NCBI GenBank assembly: GCA_964484185.1
Contig: CAZAEQ010000065.1
Coordinates: 1 to 16,636 of the forward strand
Length of the DNA: 16,636 bases
Direction: 5' to 3'
Source of the DNA: F1-120-MAGs238 sp964484185
GTDB taxonomy: Bacteria > Planctomycetota > Phycisphaerae > Phycisphaerales > UBA1924
This document shows, in pieces, positions 1-6,878 of this stretch (position 1 is the stretch's first letter; every line of letters starts with the position of its first letter). The translations under genes were made by a program, and so were the position numbers. Under the pieces are notes generated by a model that was given only the letters and a program-made list of their open reading frames with translations, was not told the origin of the DNA and made no database searches.

Positions 1-2167
1 CATCGACGAAGTCGAGGTAGTCGAAGAAGTCAACAACGCCGTCGCCGTTGAAGTCTGCGGTGCAGGCGTTCACGAAACAGGTGCCGGTGAACACGATGCG
101 ATAGGCAAACGCGGCAGTGTTGGCACCGCTCCAGCTCGCTGGAACAAAGTCAGTCACACCAGCGCCATCGGGAGCGCGAACCGTTCCGAATGGAGTGTCG
201 GCCCAGATGTCCTGAGCGGAGGCATTGGCTGGGTCATTGTCATAGTGGCTGACGGCGATGTAGTAATTGCCGTTCGCGGTGACGAATTCGTTGGCCATGG
301 CTGACATAAGACCCATGCCTGTTCCATCATCGTTCATTTGAACGCCATTGCCAAAGTTGTCAAAGAGGAAGAGCTGGGTGTCTTGACCGCCCGTCACGAA
401 GTGGTTGGTAGTGGCAGAGAATGCCGCGGAGTCGCAGATATTGATATTGTACATATCCGCGATTTCGCCGCTGGCAATTGCGCCTTCGATGGAATCCAAC
501 GCACCGGAGCCTTCCGGAGTCTGAGCTGTCCCAGGCAGATCACCGGCGTCGCCAGCCTCGTACCAGGACGCCGGGGTTGCCGATGTCACGGACAGAGCGC
601 CGTTAGTAGAACGAAGTTCCGCATCAGCAACCGTAAAAGGCACGTTGTAGAGACCGTCAACTGCCGGTGTTGTGATAGCCAATGAGAAGATATTGTCGCC
701 AGCAGTCACGTCGCCGTTGGTGGCGTCATCGTACAGGGCCGTTCCTGGAGCGCCACCGATTGAGGTGGTGTCAGCTGTGACAGTGATGCCTGTGGATGGG
801 GGGAAAGTGCCAGGAGTTACAGTGACCGTCATCAATGCAGCGGTTGAGGGGAGCTGAGAGATGTTCGAACCTGCGCCGGTGGGATTGGTGGTCTGAGTGA
901 AATCAATGTTCAGGATGCCCGCGCCGCCCGCACTTGTAGCACCGAACCCAGCAACACGAATGTAATAATTGGTGTTGGCGGCCACAGCAACGCTCGGGAT
1001 TTTTGATTGGAAGCCGGTTGCGCCACAGTTACCGACATCATCATCATTGCATGCGATAGCCGCAGCGCCACATGCCGTGTGGACGGACACTACGGTGTCA
1101 AGTGTTGTGGCCGTGCAGGTGTCAAAGCTCGCGATTCCACTGACCGCGCCGGGGTTATAAACAAACCAGACGTCTCTGGAACTGGTAGCACAGACTACTT
1201 GACCATCGTTTGTCGCCCACGTGCAATCAAAAGCGTTCTGTCCGGTCACGGCAGTGGACGGAGTTGCGCAAGTGTCGTTGGCCGGTGGCGGCAGGATGAT
1301 CGAGTATGTGGCGTTGTGGTTTGAAGTGCGAAGCTGAGCATCCGCGACAGTATAAACCATGGTCTTCGCACCGACGCTTGTGCCACCGTCTGTTGTAATC
1401 GTTGCTGTGAATACGTTGTTGCCAGCGACCAAGTCAGGTGCGACGCCATCATCGCGCAGAGTCACGGTGCCGGCGCCGACTGCTGATGCATCACAGGAAA
1501 CCGTGAGGCCTGTGCTTACCGGGTTCGCGCCTGGAGTTACAGTGCAGGTCGCGGTAAAAGAGGAACCCGCCACACCACTTGTAGGCGAGTGAATGGTTGT
1601 GCCAGTTGGAGCGATAGGCCCGCCTGGAATCACAATGTTGTAGCCGATTGTTGTTGTCCGCTGCGTGCTTGTATACGTCGACGTTACCGCCCAGTTTGCG
1701 TTGAACGTTACGCCAAACCGACCGACTGCGAGCCAATGAACGCCGCCAGCGAGCGCGCCGTTTGCGCCTGCATATGCAGCGCCGTTTGCCGTTGCCGGAG
1801 CAATAAATGCTGTGCCAGGGCGTGAGGGTGCGGTATCGCCAAAGCTGAGCGCTGACAAAAGGCTCGGACCGCCGTCATCGTTCTCGCCCTTCTTCACGCC
1901 TGCATTGTCGTAAAGGCCAATCTCGGAATCTGTGATATCGCCGGGACCGTTCGTCCAGATGTCGACATAGCCGTCGGTGGTGGAAACGACCGGGAGAATG
2001 ACCTTAAACCACTGAATGTCATTTGCAGCGGTCAGCGTAACCGGAACAAACCCGGAGCTGTTTGATGCCGAAAGGTCACCGAGATCGGTGAAGATTGCGG
2101 GCTGAGCGAACGCGGCGGCAGCAAGTGCCATTGAGGCTGCTGCACTAAAAGCACGAGTCTTTAACAT
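1..2167 (-). CDS. Secreted GC-type dockerin protein with PPC-like and choice-of-anchor-X-like domains, copy A (partial)
   Basis: The frame is open from the ATG at 2167 to the window edge, giving 722 visible codons; the C terminus lies outside. The start is supported by AAGGGAG nine bases upstream and by a signal peptide (MLKTRAFSAAA, then an Ala-rich core ending AFA-QPA, cleavage near residue 21). The architecture matches the complete neighbour B: N-terminal PPC-like domain, an anchor-X-like repeat (VTPGANPVSTGLTV, later LRDDG), a Cys-containing PPC-like domain (CNDDD), a second anchor-X-like repeat (VTPGTFPPSTGITV), a third PPC-like domain (TQLFLFDNFGNGVQMNDDG), then the first dockerin repeat (ADFNGDGVVDFFDYLDF) cut by the edge. 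No catalytic motif is visible. The likely role is an exported surface or matrix protein; the ligand is unknown. Family assignment is from motif recognition only. Confidence 0.88.
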   Translation of the reverse strand, partial: MLKTRAFSAAASMALAAAAFAQPAIFTDLGDLSASNSSGFVPVTLTAANDIQWFKVILPVVSTTDGYVDIWTNGPGDITDSEIGLYDNAGVKKGENDDGGPSLLSALSFGDTAPSRPGTAFIAPATANGAAYAGANGALAGGVHWLAVGRFGVTFNANWAVTSTYTSTQRTTTIGYNIVIPGGPIAPTGTTIHSPTSGVAGSSFTATCTVTPGANPVSTGLTVSCDASAVGAGTVTLRDDGVAPDLVAGNNVFTATITTDGGTSVGAKTMVYTVADAQLRTSNHNATYSIILPPPANDTCATPSTAVTGQNAFDCTWATNDGQVVCATSSRDVWFVYNPGAVSGIASFDTCTATTLDTVVSVHTACGAAAIACNDDDVGNCGATGFQSKIPSVAVAANTNYYIRVAGFGATSAGGAGILNIDFTQTTNPTGAGSNISQLPSTAALMTVTVTPGTFPPSTGITVTADTTSIGGAPGTALYDDATNGDVTAGDNIFSLAITTPAVDGLYNVPFTVADAELRSTNGALSVTSATPASWYEAGDAGDLPGTAQTPEGSGALDSIEGAIASGEIADMYNINICDSAAFSATTNHFVTGGQDTQLFLFDNFGNGVQMNDDGTGMGLMSAMANEFVTANGNYYIAVSHYDNDPANASAQDIWADTPFGTVRAPDGAGVTDFVPASWSGANTAAFAYRIVFTGTCFVNACTADFNGDGVVDFFDYLDFVD
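7..58 (-). repeat. Dockerin-coding DNA repeat, copy in gene A
   Basis: This 52-base stretch encodes the calcium-loop half of the dockerin and matches 49 of 52 bases of 2599-2650 in gene B. A third, more diverged relative lies around 2519-2568 (second dockerin repeat of gene B). It marks recent common descent or conversion between the paralogs and is not an independent element. Confidence 0.85.
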
Positions 2168-2246
2168 GTTCAAATTCTCCCTTCGACACCGGGCAATGCT
2201 CGGTGGCTCCACTGTTGCAGGTATGCGCGGCCCCTCGCCACGCAAA

Positions 2247-2262
2247 GAACCATTAGTGGTTC
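2247..2262. repeat. 16-base palindrome (GAACCA-TTAG-TGGTTC)
   Basis: Arms of six bases (GAACCA and TGGTTC) flank a four-base centre that is itself nearly symmetric. It falls at the predicted transcription start of gene A (a few bases after the candidate -10 at 2267-2272, minus strand). It could be an operator for a dimeric regulator or a 5'-leader hairpin. The stem is short for a terminator. Confidence 0.4.
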
Positions 2263-2266
2263 CTTT

Positions 2267-2295
2267 ATTTGAGCAGATTCATCGCAAATTATCAA
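2267..2295 (-). promoter_or_regulatory. Candidate promoter of dockerin gene A
   Basis: Read on the minus strand, TTGATA (2290-2295) and TCAAAT (2267-2272) are separated by 17 bases, about 100 bases before the ATG. The -35 matches the sigma-70 consensus in five of six bases and the -10 in four of six. Gene B has a similar pair at a similar distance. This is consensus matching only. Confidence 0.3.
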
Positions 2296-2420
2296 GAAAA
2301 ATAAGCGATTGGGTGCCCAAATATTTCACCAACAAAGTTATCTGACAGACCAGTTGCAATCCAGTATAGAAAATGCACATAACCGAGTTATCGGACACAG
2401 CGGGCCTGGTGGTTATCGCC

Positions 2421-2461
2421 CTAAAAACACTCGGAGCGTCTCGTTATCGAGACGCTCCGAG
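2421..2461 (-). terminator. Rho-independent terminator of dockerin gene B
   Basis: A perfect 14-base-pair stem (2430-2443 with 2448-2461, arm CTCGGAGCGTCTCG) closes a four-base loop. On the minus strand it is followed by TGTTTTTAG. It lies 30 bases after the stop codon of gene B and is correctly oriented to end that transcript before gene A. Confidence 0.88.
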
Positions 2462-2491
2462 GAAGGTACCTAAATCCTAGAACTGTTGCTA

Positions 2492-4732
2492 TCAGCAACC
2501 TTCAGCAAATGCCTGGACGAAGTCCAGGTAGTCGAAGAAGTCAATCACAGTATCAGCATTGAAATCTGCGCTCGGATCGTTGTCGGCAAAAGCCTGAACG
2601 AAGTCGAGGTAATCGAAGAAGTCAACAACATCGTCGCCGTTGAAGTCTGCCGCACAACCGCCACCAGCGAAGCAGGCGCCGGTCAGGTCGAGACGATAGC
2701 TCAAGCCAGGGGTCGATCCAGCGTCCCAACCGTTGATGATGTTGGCAGCGCCTGGACCATCGGGAGCACGCACACCTGCGAACGGCGTGTTATTCCAGAT
2801 GAGCTGCGATGCATCGTCAACTGCATCGCGGTTGTACTGGCTCACAGCGATGTAGTAGATGCCAGTGCTTGTGACGAATTCAGAGCCGAATCCAGATTGG
2901 AGGCCAAACGCATCGTCGTTGAACTGCACGCCGTGGCCATCTTCTGAGAAGAGCCAGAGCTGTGTGTCGCCTGTGGTATCAGTTGATCCTGTCGAAGCGG
3001 TGAAGCCAGCGACATCACAAATCTGAATCTTGTACATATCCGAATCGCTGGCGTCAAGCTGACCGCCAATTGAGTTCAGACTTCCATCGCCAGTTGGGAT
3101 CTGCGCTGTGGCAGGCACCTCGCCAGCATCGCCACCGCCATTGCCCATTTCGGTCCACTGAGCGGGGGTTGTAACGGCGCCGTTGAAAGATCCGTTTCCT
3201 GAGCGACCCTCGGCGTCAGCAATATTGAAGAGGATGGTGTAGCTTGATCCGGCAAAGTCTGTGGGAATTGTTGCGAGGCGGCTGAAGACGTTATCGCCTG
3301 CGAAATCATCTCCATTTGTTCCATCGTCATAGAACGCATCGCTGCTACCGCCACCGATTGCAGTGAGATCGCCGTTCACGGTGATTCCGGTGGAAATTGG
3401 ACGAACGCCGGGGGTAACGGTAACGGTCATCTGAACGACATCGCCCGGGAATGCCGGATCAGGAAGGACATCTCCAAAGCCTGTGGGGTCTGTCGGGCCC
3501 AGAGCGGCGATTGTGAACGAGCCAGCGCCACCAGGATTGTCGTTGTAGGAGGAAAGCTGAAGGACAATCGTATTTCCCTGGGTCAGGCCATTGAGCGTAA
3601 TGCGGCTCTGCAGACCGCAATTATCGTCATTGCAGGCGAGTACGGTTCCGCCGCAGGAGTCATACGCGGTGAGAACAGTGTCAAAGAACGCCTGGCCGCA
3701 AGTGTCGACTGTGTAATCGCCATCTGCAGGCGGTGTAAAGGTGTACCAGATGTCCTTACCGAGGTTAAAACCACAATTGGTCGTGCCATCGAATGAAGCC
3801 GAGGAATTGTCCCAATTCGTCGTGCCAACGAGTGCAGGAACAGCTCCGGAGCAATCATCGTTACCTTCAGGAATTCTGAAGTTGGCAGATGCATTTCCGT
3901 TGCGGCCCTGAGCGTCGCTCACTGCCGCCGTCAACGGGTGTGTGCCGCCGGGGGTGCCCGCACCAACTGTGAGGTTGCGAGAATAGATGCTGTCGCCAGC
4001 GAATTCATCGCCGTTGGTGCCATCGTCAAACAACTGAACGTTTGCGCCAGCGTTCACAGATGAAGCATCGACGCGAACGGTGATGCCCGTGCTTGGGGGA
4101 TTGGCGCCAGGAGTGACAGTGACTGCTGCGGTGAAAATGTCACCAATTTGTCCGACGCTCGGAGAGAGTGTCATGGTCGCGCGCGGCGGAATCGGTGCGC
4201 CGGCTGGCTGAACAACAAAGTTCAGCTGTGTTGTGCGATCTGCACCTGTGTAGGTGCTGTTGACGTTCCATGAATCCGCAAGGAAGTTCACATTGAAGCG
4301 TCCAACGGCGAGCCAGTAAGTTCCGCCGCTGAGTGTGCCATCTTGGCCCGCCGGAGCAGCGCCGTTGCCACGAGATGCGCGAGCAGGAGCGTTTTGCCCG
4401 AAAGAGAGGAGCGAGTAAAGACCATCGTCTCCATCATCGTCGTTATTGATCATGAACCCGGCACTATCGTATAGGCCGATCTCTGTGTCAGTCATGTTGT
4501 CGCCGAGCCCGCTGGTAGAAGTCCAGATGTCGGTGTATCCATCTGCAGGCGAATTGACCGGCAGGCCGATGCGGAACCACTGAATGTCATTTCCTGCAAG
4601 CAGAGTCACTGCCTGGGTGAAGGACTCGGCGCCTGTGTGATTACCCATGTCGGTAAACGTTGATGGCTGTGCAAACGCAGCGGCGGCGAATGCGAGCGCA
4701 GCGGCCGCGCCAAACTTCTTACTGATTTTCAT
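2492..4732 (-). CDS. Secreted GC-type dockerin protein with PPC-like and choice-of-anchor-X-like domains, copy B
   Basis: A complete exported protein of 746 aa. The ATG at 4732 is preferred over one at 4738 because GAGGG then sits eight bases upstream and the signal peptide starts cleanly (MKISKKFG, Ala-rich core, AFA-QPS, cleavage near 21). Domains: N-terminal PPC-like (22-175), anchor-X-like repeat (about 186-287, VTPGANPPSTGITV), Cys-containing PPC-like (290-411, CNDDNCG), second anchor-X-like repeat (415-521), third PPC-like (525-687), dockerin (693-746). The dockerin has two DFN-type loops (DFNGDDVVD and DFNADTVID), each followed by FFDYLDFVQAFA. It is bounded by Cys at 693 and a final Gly-Cys, the 'GC-type' hallmark of Phycisphaerae. 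No catalytic motif is seen; an adhesin-like or structural surface role is inferred. It is a paralog of gene A downstream and has its own terminator. Confidence 0.9.
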   Translation of the reverse strand: MKISKKFGAAAALAFAAAAFAQPSTFTDMGNHTGAESFTQAVTLLAGNDIQWFRIGLPVNSPADGYTDIWTSTSGLGDNMTDTEIGLYDSAGFMINNDDDGDDGLYSLLSFGQNAPARASRGNGAAPAGQDGTLSGGTYWLAVGRFNVNFLADSWNVNSTYTGADRTTQLNFVVQPAGAPIPPRATMTLSPSVGQIGDIFTAAVTVTPGANPPSTGITVRVDASSVNAGANVQLFDDGTNGDEFAGDSIYSRNLTVGAGTPGGTHPLTAAVSDAQGRNGNASANFRIPEGNDDCSGAVPALVGTTNWDNSSASFDGTTNCGFNLGKDIWYTFTPPADGDYTVDTCGQAFFDTVLTAYDSCGGTVLACNDDNCGLQSRITLNGLTQGNTIVLQLSSYNDNPGGAGSFTIAALGPTDPTGFGDVLPDPAFPGDVVQMTVTVTPGVRPISTGITVNGDLTAIGGGSSDAFYDDGTNGDDFAGDNVFSRLATIPTDFAGSSYTILFNIADAEGRSGNGSFNGAVTTPAQWTEMGNGGGDAGEVPATAQIPTGDGSLNSIGGQLDASDSDMYKIQICDVAGFTASTGSTDTTGDTQLWLFSEDGHGVQFNDDAFGLQSGFGSEFVTSTGIYYIAVSQYNRDAVDDASQLIWNNTPFAGVRAPDGPGAANIINGWDAGSTPGLSYRLDLTGACFAGGGCAADFNGDDVVDFFDYLDFVQAFADNDPSADFNADTVIDFFDYLDFVQAFAEGC
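2599..2650 (-). repeat. Dockerin-coding DNA repeat, copy in gene B
   Basis: Matches 7-58 in 49 of 52 bases. It encodes the first dockerin loop of gene B, while the second loop (near 2519-2568) is more diverged at the DNA level. High identity here against weaker similarity elsewhere fits purifying selection on the dockerin or gene conversion. Confidence 0.85.
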
Positions 4733-4738
4733 ATACAT

Positions 4739-5063
4739 TTCCCTCTAAAATGAGTGATCTTCTCCCCCCAGCCGCCATGCGCAGGCTCCGTACCGACGCA
4801 GCACCGGGTAGAACATATAGTTGACCATATTTTCAGAGACTTCTCAAGGAGATTCACGAATAGAAGTGGAAATGTACCACTTGCATGTTATCGGACCGTC
4901 AATATCGGGCTCACAAGATCGCATTACAAACAACCCTTCCCGCAGTCCTCGCTCTCGCGGCTCAACCAACACATAAGCCTTCTGCTTCCGGCCCATAGTA
5001 AGACATAGCTACGGTGTGATCTTTGTGTATTGCAAGTGATCAGTTACAGCCAAGAAAGACCAC
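4739..5063. other. 325-base divergent intergenic region
   Basis: It separates gene B (minus) from the SnoaL-like gene (plus). The minus strand holds a candidate promoter for B at 4819-4847. On the plus strand I see no convincing -35/-10 pair. An 84-codon frame at 4754-5008 has no recognisable protein features and is not annotated. Confidence 0.5.
4819..4847 (-). promoter_or_regulatory. Candidate promoter of dockerin gene B
   Basis: On the minus strand TTGAGA (4842-4847) and TCAACT (4819-4824) are 17 bases apart, 87 bases before the ATG. The -10 is a poor TATAAT match. The pair parallels TTGATA-N17-TCAAAT in front of gene A, which gives it some weight. Confidence 0.28.
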
Positions 5064-5465
5064 ATGTCAAAGAGCAATGTAGACTTGATTCGGGGTATCT
5101 ACAACGCGTTTGCGATCGGCGATGTCGGCGGGGTGCTTGGGCGCATGAGCCCGGAGATTGTCTGGAATGAAGCCGAGAATTTCCCATACGCAGACGGCAA
5201 TCCGTATATTGGTCCTGATGCGATTGCCATGGGAGTGTTTGCTCGATGCATCAATGAATGGGACGGATTCGCCGTCATAGTGGACGAGCTTCTGGATGCC
5301 GGCGACACGGTCGTAATGCTGGGTCGCTATCGAGGGACTTACAAAACCACAGGACGCAGCCAAAACACTCAGGTGGCCCATGTATGGCGAGTCGCTCAAG
5401 GAGTTGCGACTCATTTCCAGCAGTACGCTGACACGCTTGGGGTCGCTCGAGTCATCCAGGATTAA
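5064..5465 (+). CDS. SnoaL-like / NTF2-like small protein
   Basis: A 133-aa protein the size of a single NTF2-fold domain. The N terminus (VDLIRGIYNAFAIGDVGGVLGRMSPEIVWNE, abbreviated) gives the usual helix-helix-strand opening of SnoaL/ketosteroid-isomerase-like proteins. It is followed by a central strand (AVIVDELLDAGDTVVMLGRY) and the typical ending with a His-Trp pair in VAHVWRV and FQQYADT. These cone-shaped proteins bind small hydrophobic ligands or act as isomerases, but the family is too broad to name a substrate. It is cytosolic, with no signal peptide. It stands alone on the plus strand, 225 bases before the YeeE/YedE pair, with a possible weak terminator between, so membership in that operon is doubtful. 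The ribosome binding site is weak (AAGAAAG). Confidence 0.85.
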   Translation: MSKSNVDLIRGIYNAFAIGDVGGVLGRMSPEIVWNEAENFPYADGNPYIGPDAIAMGVFARCINEWDGFAVIVDELLDAGDTVVMLGRYRGTYKTTGRSQNTQVAHVWRVAQGVATHFQQYADTLGVARVIQD

Positions 5466-5496
5466 CGTGGATTGACAAATAGAATCGCGATAGCAG

Positions 5497-5531
5497 TTGA
5501 GCCATCGGAACGCCGCTCAAAGTGGCTTTTT
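5497..5531 (+). terminator. Possible weak terminator after the SnoaL-like gene
   Basis: Two alternative pairings exist: TTGAGC (5497-5502) with GCTCAA (5515-5520), or AGCCA (5500-5504) with TGGCT (5523-5527). The second runs into TTTTT at 5527-5531. The stems are short and the loops long, so the call is tentative. Confidence 0.3.
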
Positions 5532-5609
5532 GCGATGTAGAAGCCGGGCTTGGCTTTCTCCTCATGGAGCAACTTGCTGTCCTGGTGCAATTAAATTGCA
5601 AATCTCATG

Positions 5610-5638
5610 GGAACCCCGCTTCAGCGGCGTGCCTCCAA
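5610..5638 (+). promoter_or_regulatory. RpoE-like ECF promoter upstream of the YeeE/YedE pair
   Basis: GGAACCC at 5610-5616 resembles the RpoE-type -35 (GGAACTT). TCCAA at 5634-5638 resembles the -10 (TCTAA/TCTGA), and the spacer is 17 bases. The spacer contains a small inverted repeat, CCGCT-TC-AGCGG (5616-5627). The predicted start lies about 45 bases before the ATG at 5691. An ECF sigma gene lies convergent just beyond the operon, which makes it a candidate reader. The match is by eye to the known consensus. Confidence 0.45.
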
Positions 5639-5690
5639 GTGTTAGACGGACCTATCGGGGCCCTTCGTCGTGGCTCAATGGAGACCAAGT

Positions 5691-6290
5691 ATGCTCAGAT
5701 ATCTTCGCAAACCGCAATGGTCGCCGTACATCGTGGGAGCTGGAATTGGACTGCTCAGTTGGGCGACTTTCTACTTTATGGAGAAAGCGCTTGGAACGAG
5801 CACCTCGTTCGTTGGAGCAGCTGGATCGGGCGTGTGCGCGATCGCCCCAGACCATGTGGCATCCAACGCGTACTACCTTAAGGAATATGGGGCAAAGAGT
5901 GTTGCCGCCGGCGGACCAGGAGGCTTTAAGCCCATCTTCGACTGGCAGATGTCCCTGGATTTTGCCTTGATTGCAGGGGCGTTCCTGGCAGCATGGCTCG
6001 GCGGAACGTTTCGCAAAGAGCGCGTCCCGACTGTCTGGGCGGAGCGATTCGGACCATCTGTCGCCAAGAGGTACGCCGCCGCATTTCTTGGGGGATTCAT
6101 TCTTATCTTCGGAGCACGAATGGCCGGTGGCTGCACGAGCGGCCATGGCATTTCCGGGGGTCTGCAGTTAGCAGTGTCGAGTTGGACCTTCTTTGTCAGT
6201 ATGTTTATCAGCGGAATCGTGACTGCGGTTGCGCTCTTTGGCACCAAGTCGATTGGAACACTTGTGAAGTCGGAGGTGACCAATGTTTGA
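5691..6290 (+). CDS. YeeE/YedE-family membrane protein, first half-transporter
   Basis: A 199-aa integral membrane protein. The hallmark GARMAGGCTSGHGISG (about 141-156, Cys148) is the conserved Cys-containing signature of YeeE/YedE (TsuA-like) transporters, in which buried cysteines relay thiosulfate or related sulfur compounds across the membrane. Hydrophobic segments lie near 12-30, 88-107, 128-143 and 160-184. A second cysteine, Cys49, sits in GSGVCAIAP. The ATG at 5691 is chosen because GGAGA sits six bases upstream; a GTG at 5670 would add seven residues without a good ribosome binding site. It overlaps the next gene by eight bases, so the two halves are probably made together and form one transporter. 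The substrate is inferred from the family and from the persulfide dioxygenase gene at 11219. Confidence 0.88.
   Translation: MLRYLRKPQWSPYIVGAGIGLLSWATFYFMEKALGTSTSFVGAAGSGVCAIAPDHVASNAYYLKEYGAKSVAAGGPGGFKPIFDWQMSLDFALIAGAFLAAWLGGTFRKERVPTVWAERFGPSVAKRYAAAFLGGFILIFGARMAGGCTSGHGISGGLQLAVSSWTFFVSMFISGIVTAVALFGTKSIGTLVKSEVTNV
6272..6279 (+). promoter_or_regulatory. Strong internal ribosome binding site for the second YeeE/YedE gene
   Basis: GGAGGTGA lies inside the end of the first gene, with GGAGGT five bases before the ATG at 6283. With the eight-base overlap it points to translational coupling and balanced output of the two halves. Confidence 0.75.
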
Positions 6291-6852
6291 GCATTTCTTC
6301 GCCGATCCTAAGACGCTCCTGCTCGGCTCGATCACTGGCCTTGTATTCGGGTTCCTGCTCCAGAAAGGCGGCGTGACTCGTTACAACGTTATTGTCAACC
6401 AGTTCCGATTCAAGGACTTCACCGTTCTCAAGACAATGCTTACAGCGATCGTCGTCGGTGCCATCGGCATCTACGCGATGCTCCAGCTCGGCATGATTAA
6501 GGGACTGAGCGTAAAAAGCGCGGAGCTTGCAATGAATGCGGGCGGCGGCTTGATCTTCGGCGTTGGAATGGTGCTGCTGGGATACTGCCCCGGCACTGCC
6601 TTGGCCGCAGTTGGACAGGGCTCCCGCGATGCGATTGTTGGAATTGTCGGTGCTCTTGTGGGAGCAGCAGTGTACGCTGAAGCCTACCCACTGCTGGCGA
6701 GAACTCTTGAGCCAATAGGTAAGCTTGGGAAAATCACATTCGCCGATGCGGCCCATACTTCACCATGGTGGTTCATCGCCGGATTAGCACTGGTCGCTGT
6801 CGGTCTATTCATCTGGATTGAAAGACGCGAGCGGCGTGTGCTCGCGGCATAG
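6283..6852 (+). CDS. YeeE/YedE-family membrane protein, second half-transporter
   Basis: A 189-aa integral membrane protein paired with the gene before it. The motif LLGYCPGTALAAVGQGSRDA (about 98-117, Cys102) is the second Cys signature of the family. FGFLLQKGG and the segment after it (about 22-45) match the N-terminal part of these proteins. Hydrophobic segments lie near 10-27, 50-70, 86-104, 116-137 and 161-179, and the C terminus ends in a basic stretch (IERRERRVLAA) that is probably cytoplasmic. In many bacteria this split pair occurs with persulfide dioxygenase or rhodanese genes and a sulfide-responsive repressor. Here the dioxygenase is 4.4 kb away and no such repressor is in the window. 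The gene ends 26 bases from the stop of the convergent sigma factor gene, with no clear terminator between. Confidence 0.88.
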   Translation: MFEHFFADPKTLLLGSITGLVFGFLLQKGGVTRYNVIVNQFRFKDFTVLKTMLTAIVVGAIGIYAMLQLGMIKGLSVKSAELAMNAGGGLIFGVGMVLLGYCPGTALAAVGQGSRDAIVGIVGALVGAAVYAEAYPLLARTLEPIGKLGKITFADAAHTSPWWFIAGLALVAVGLFIWIERRERRVLAA

Positions 6853-6878
6853 CCACCATGCACAGGCACGACGAAAGC

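Larger units (their letters stand above)
2168..2491. other. 324-base intergenic region between the dockerin paralogs
   Basis: No gene is seen here. Read on the minus strand it holds, in order, the terminator of gene B (2421-2461), an AT-rich stretch, a promoter-like pair (2267-2295), a 16-base palindrome (2247-2262), a partly paired leader segment (2187-2205) and the ribosome binding site of gene A. This suggests that A and B are transcribed separately. Confidence 0.6.

Noticed and set aside
338..1825. Several plus-strand frames of 60-115 codons
   Set aside because: All lie opposite the continuous open frame of dockerin gene A, which has a signal peptide and clear domains.
2258..2263. GGAACC on the minus strand as an ECF -35 for gene A
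   Set aside because: No TCTAA-like -10 follows at 16-17 bases, and the hexamer is part of the palindrome.
2486..2947. A 153-codon plus-strand frame opposite the end of dockerin gene B
   Set aside because: It is the reverse complement of dockerin and PPC-like coding sequence, low in stop codons because of the repetitive Asp/Phe codons. It has no ribosome binding site or recognisable protein features.
4754..5008. An 84-codon plus-strand frame in the intergenic region
   Set aside because: Its composition is not protein-like, it has no ribosome binding site, and it overlaps the candidate promoter of gene B.
5472..5500. A TTGACA hexamer that could be a -35 element after the SnoaL-like gene
   Set aside because: No acceptable -10 lies 16-18 bases downstream; the ECF-type motif at 5610-5638 is a better explanation for transcription of the next gene.
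5652..6146. A 164-codon minus-strand frame opposite the first YeeE/YedE gene
   Set aside because: It is a shadow of a gene with clear family motifs on the other strand, and its own translation matches nothing recognisable.
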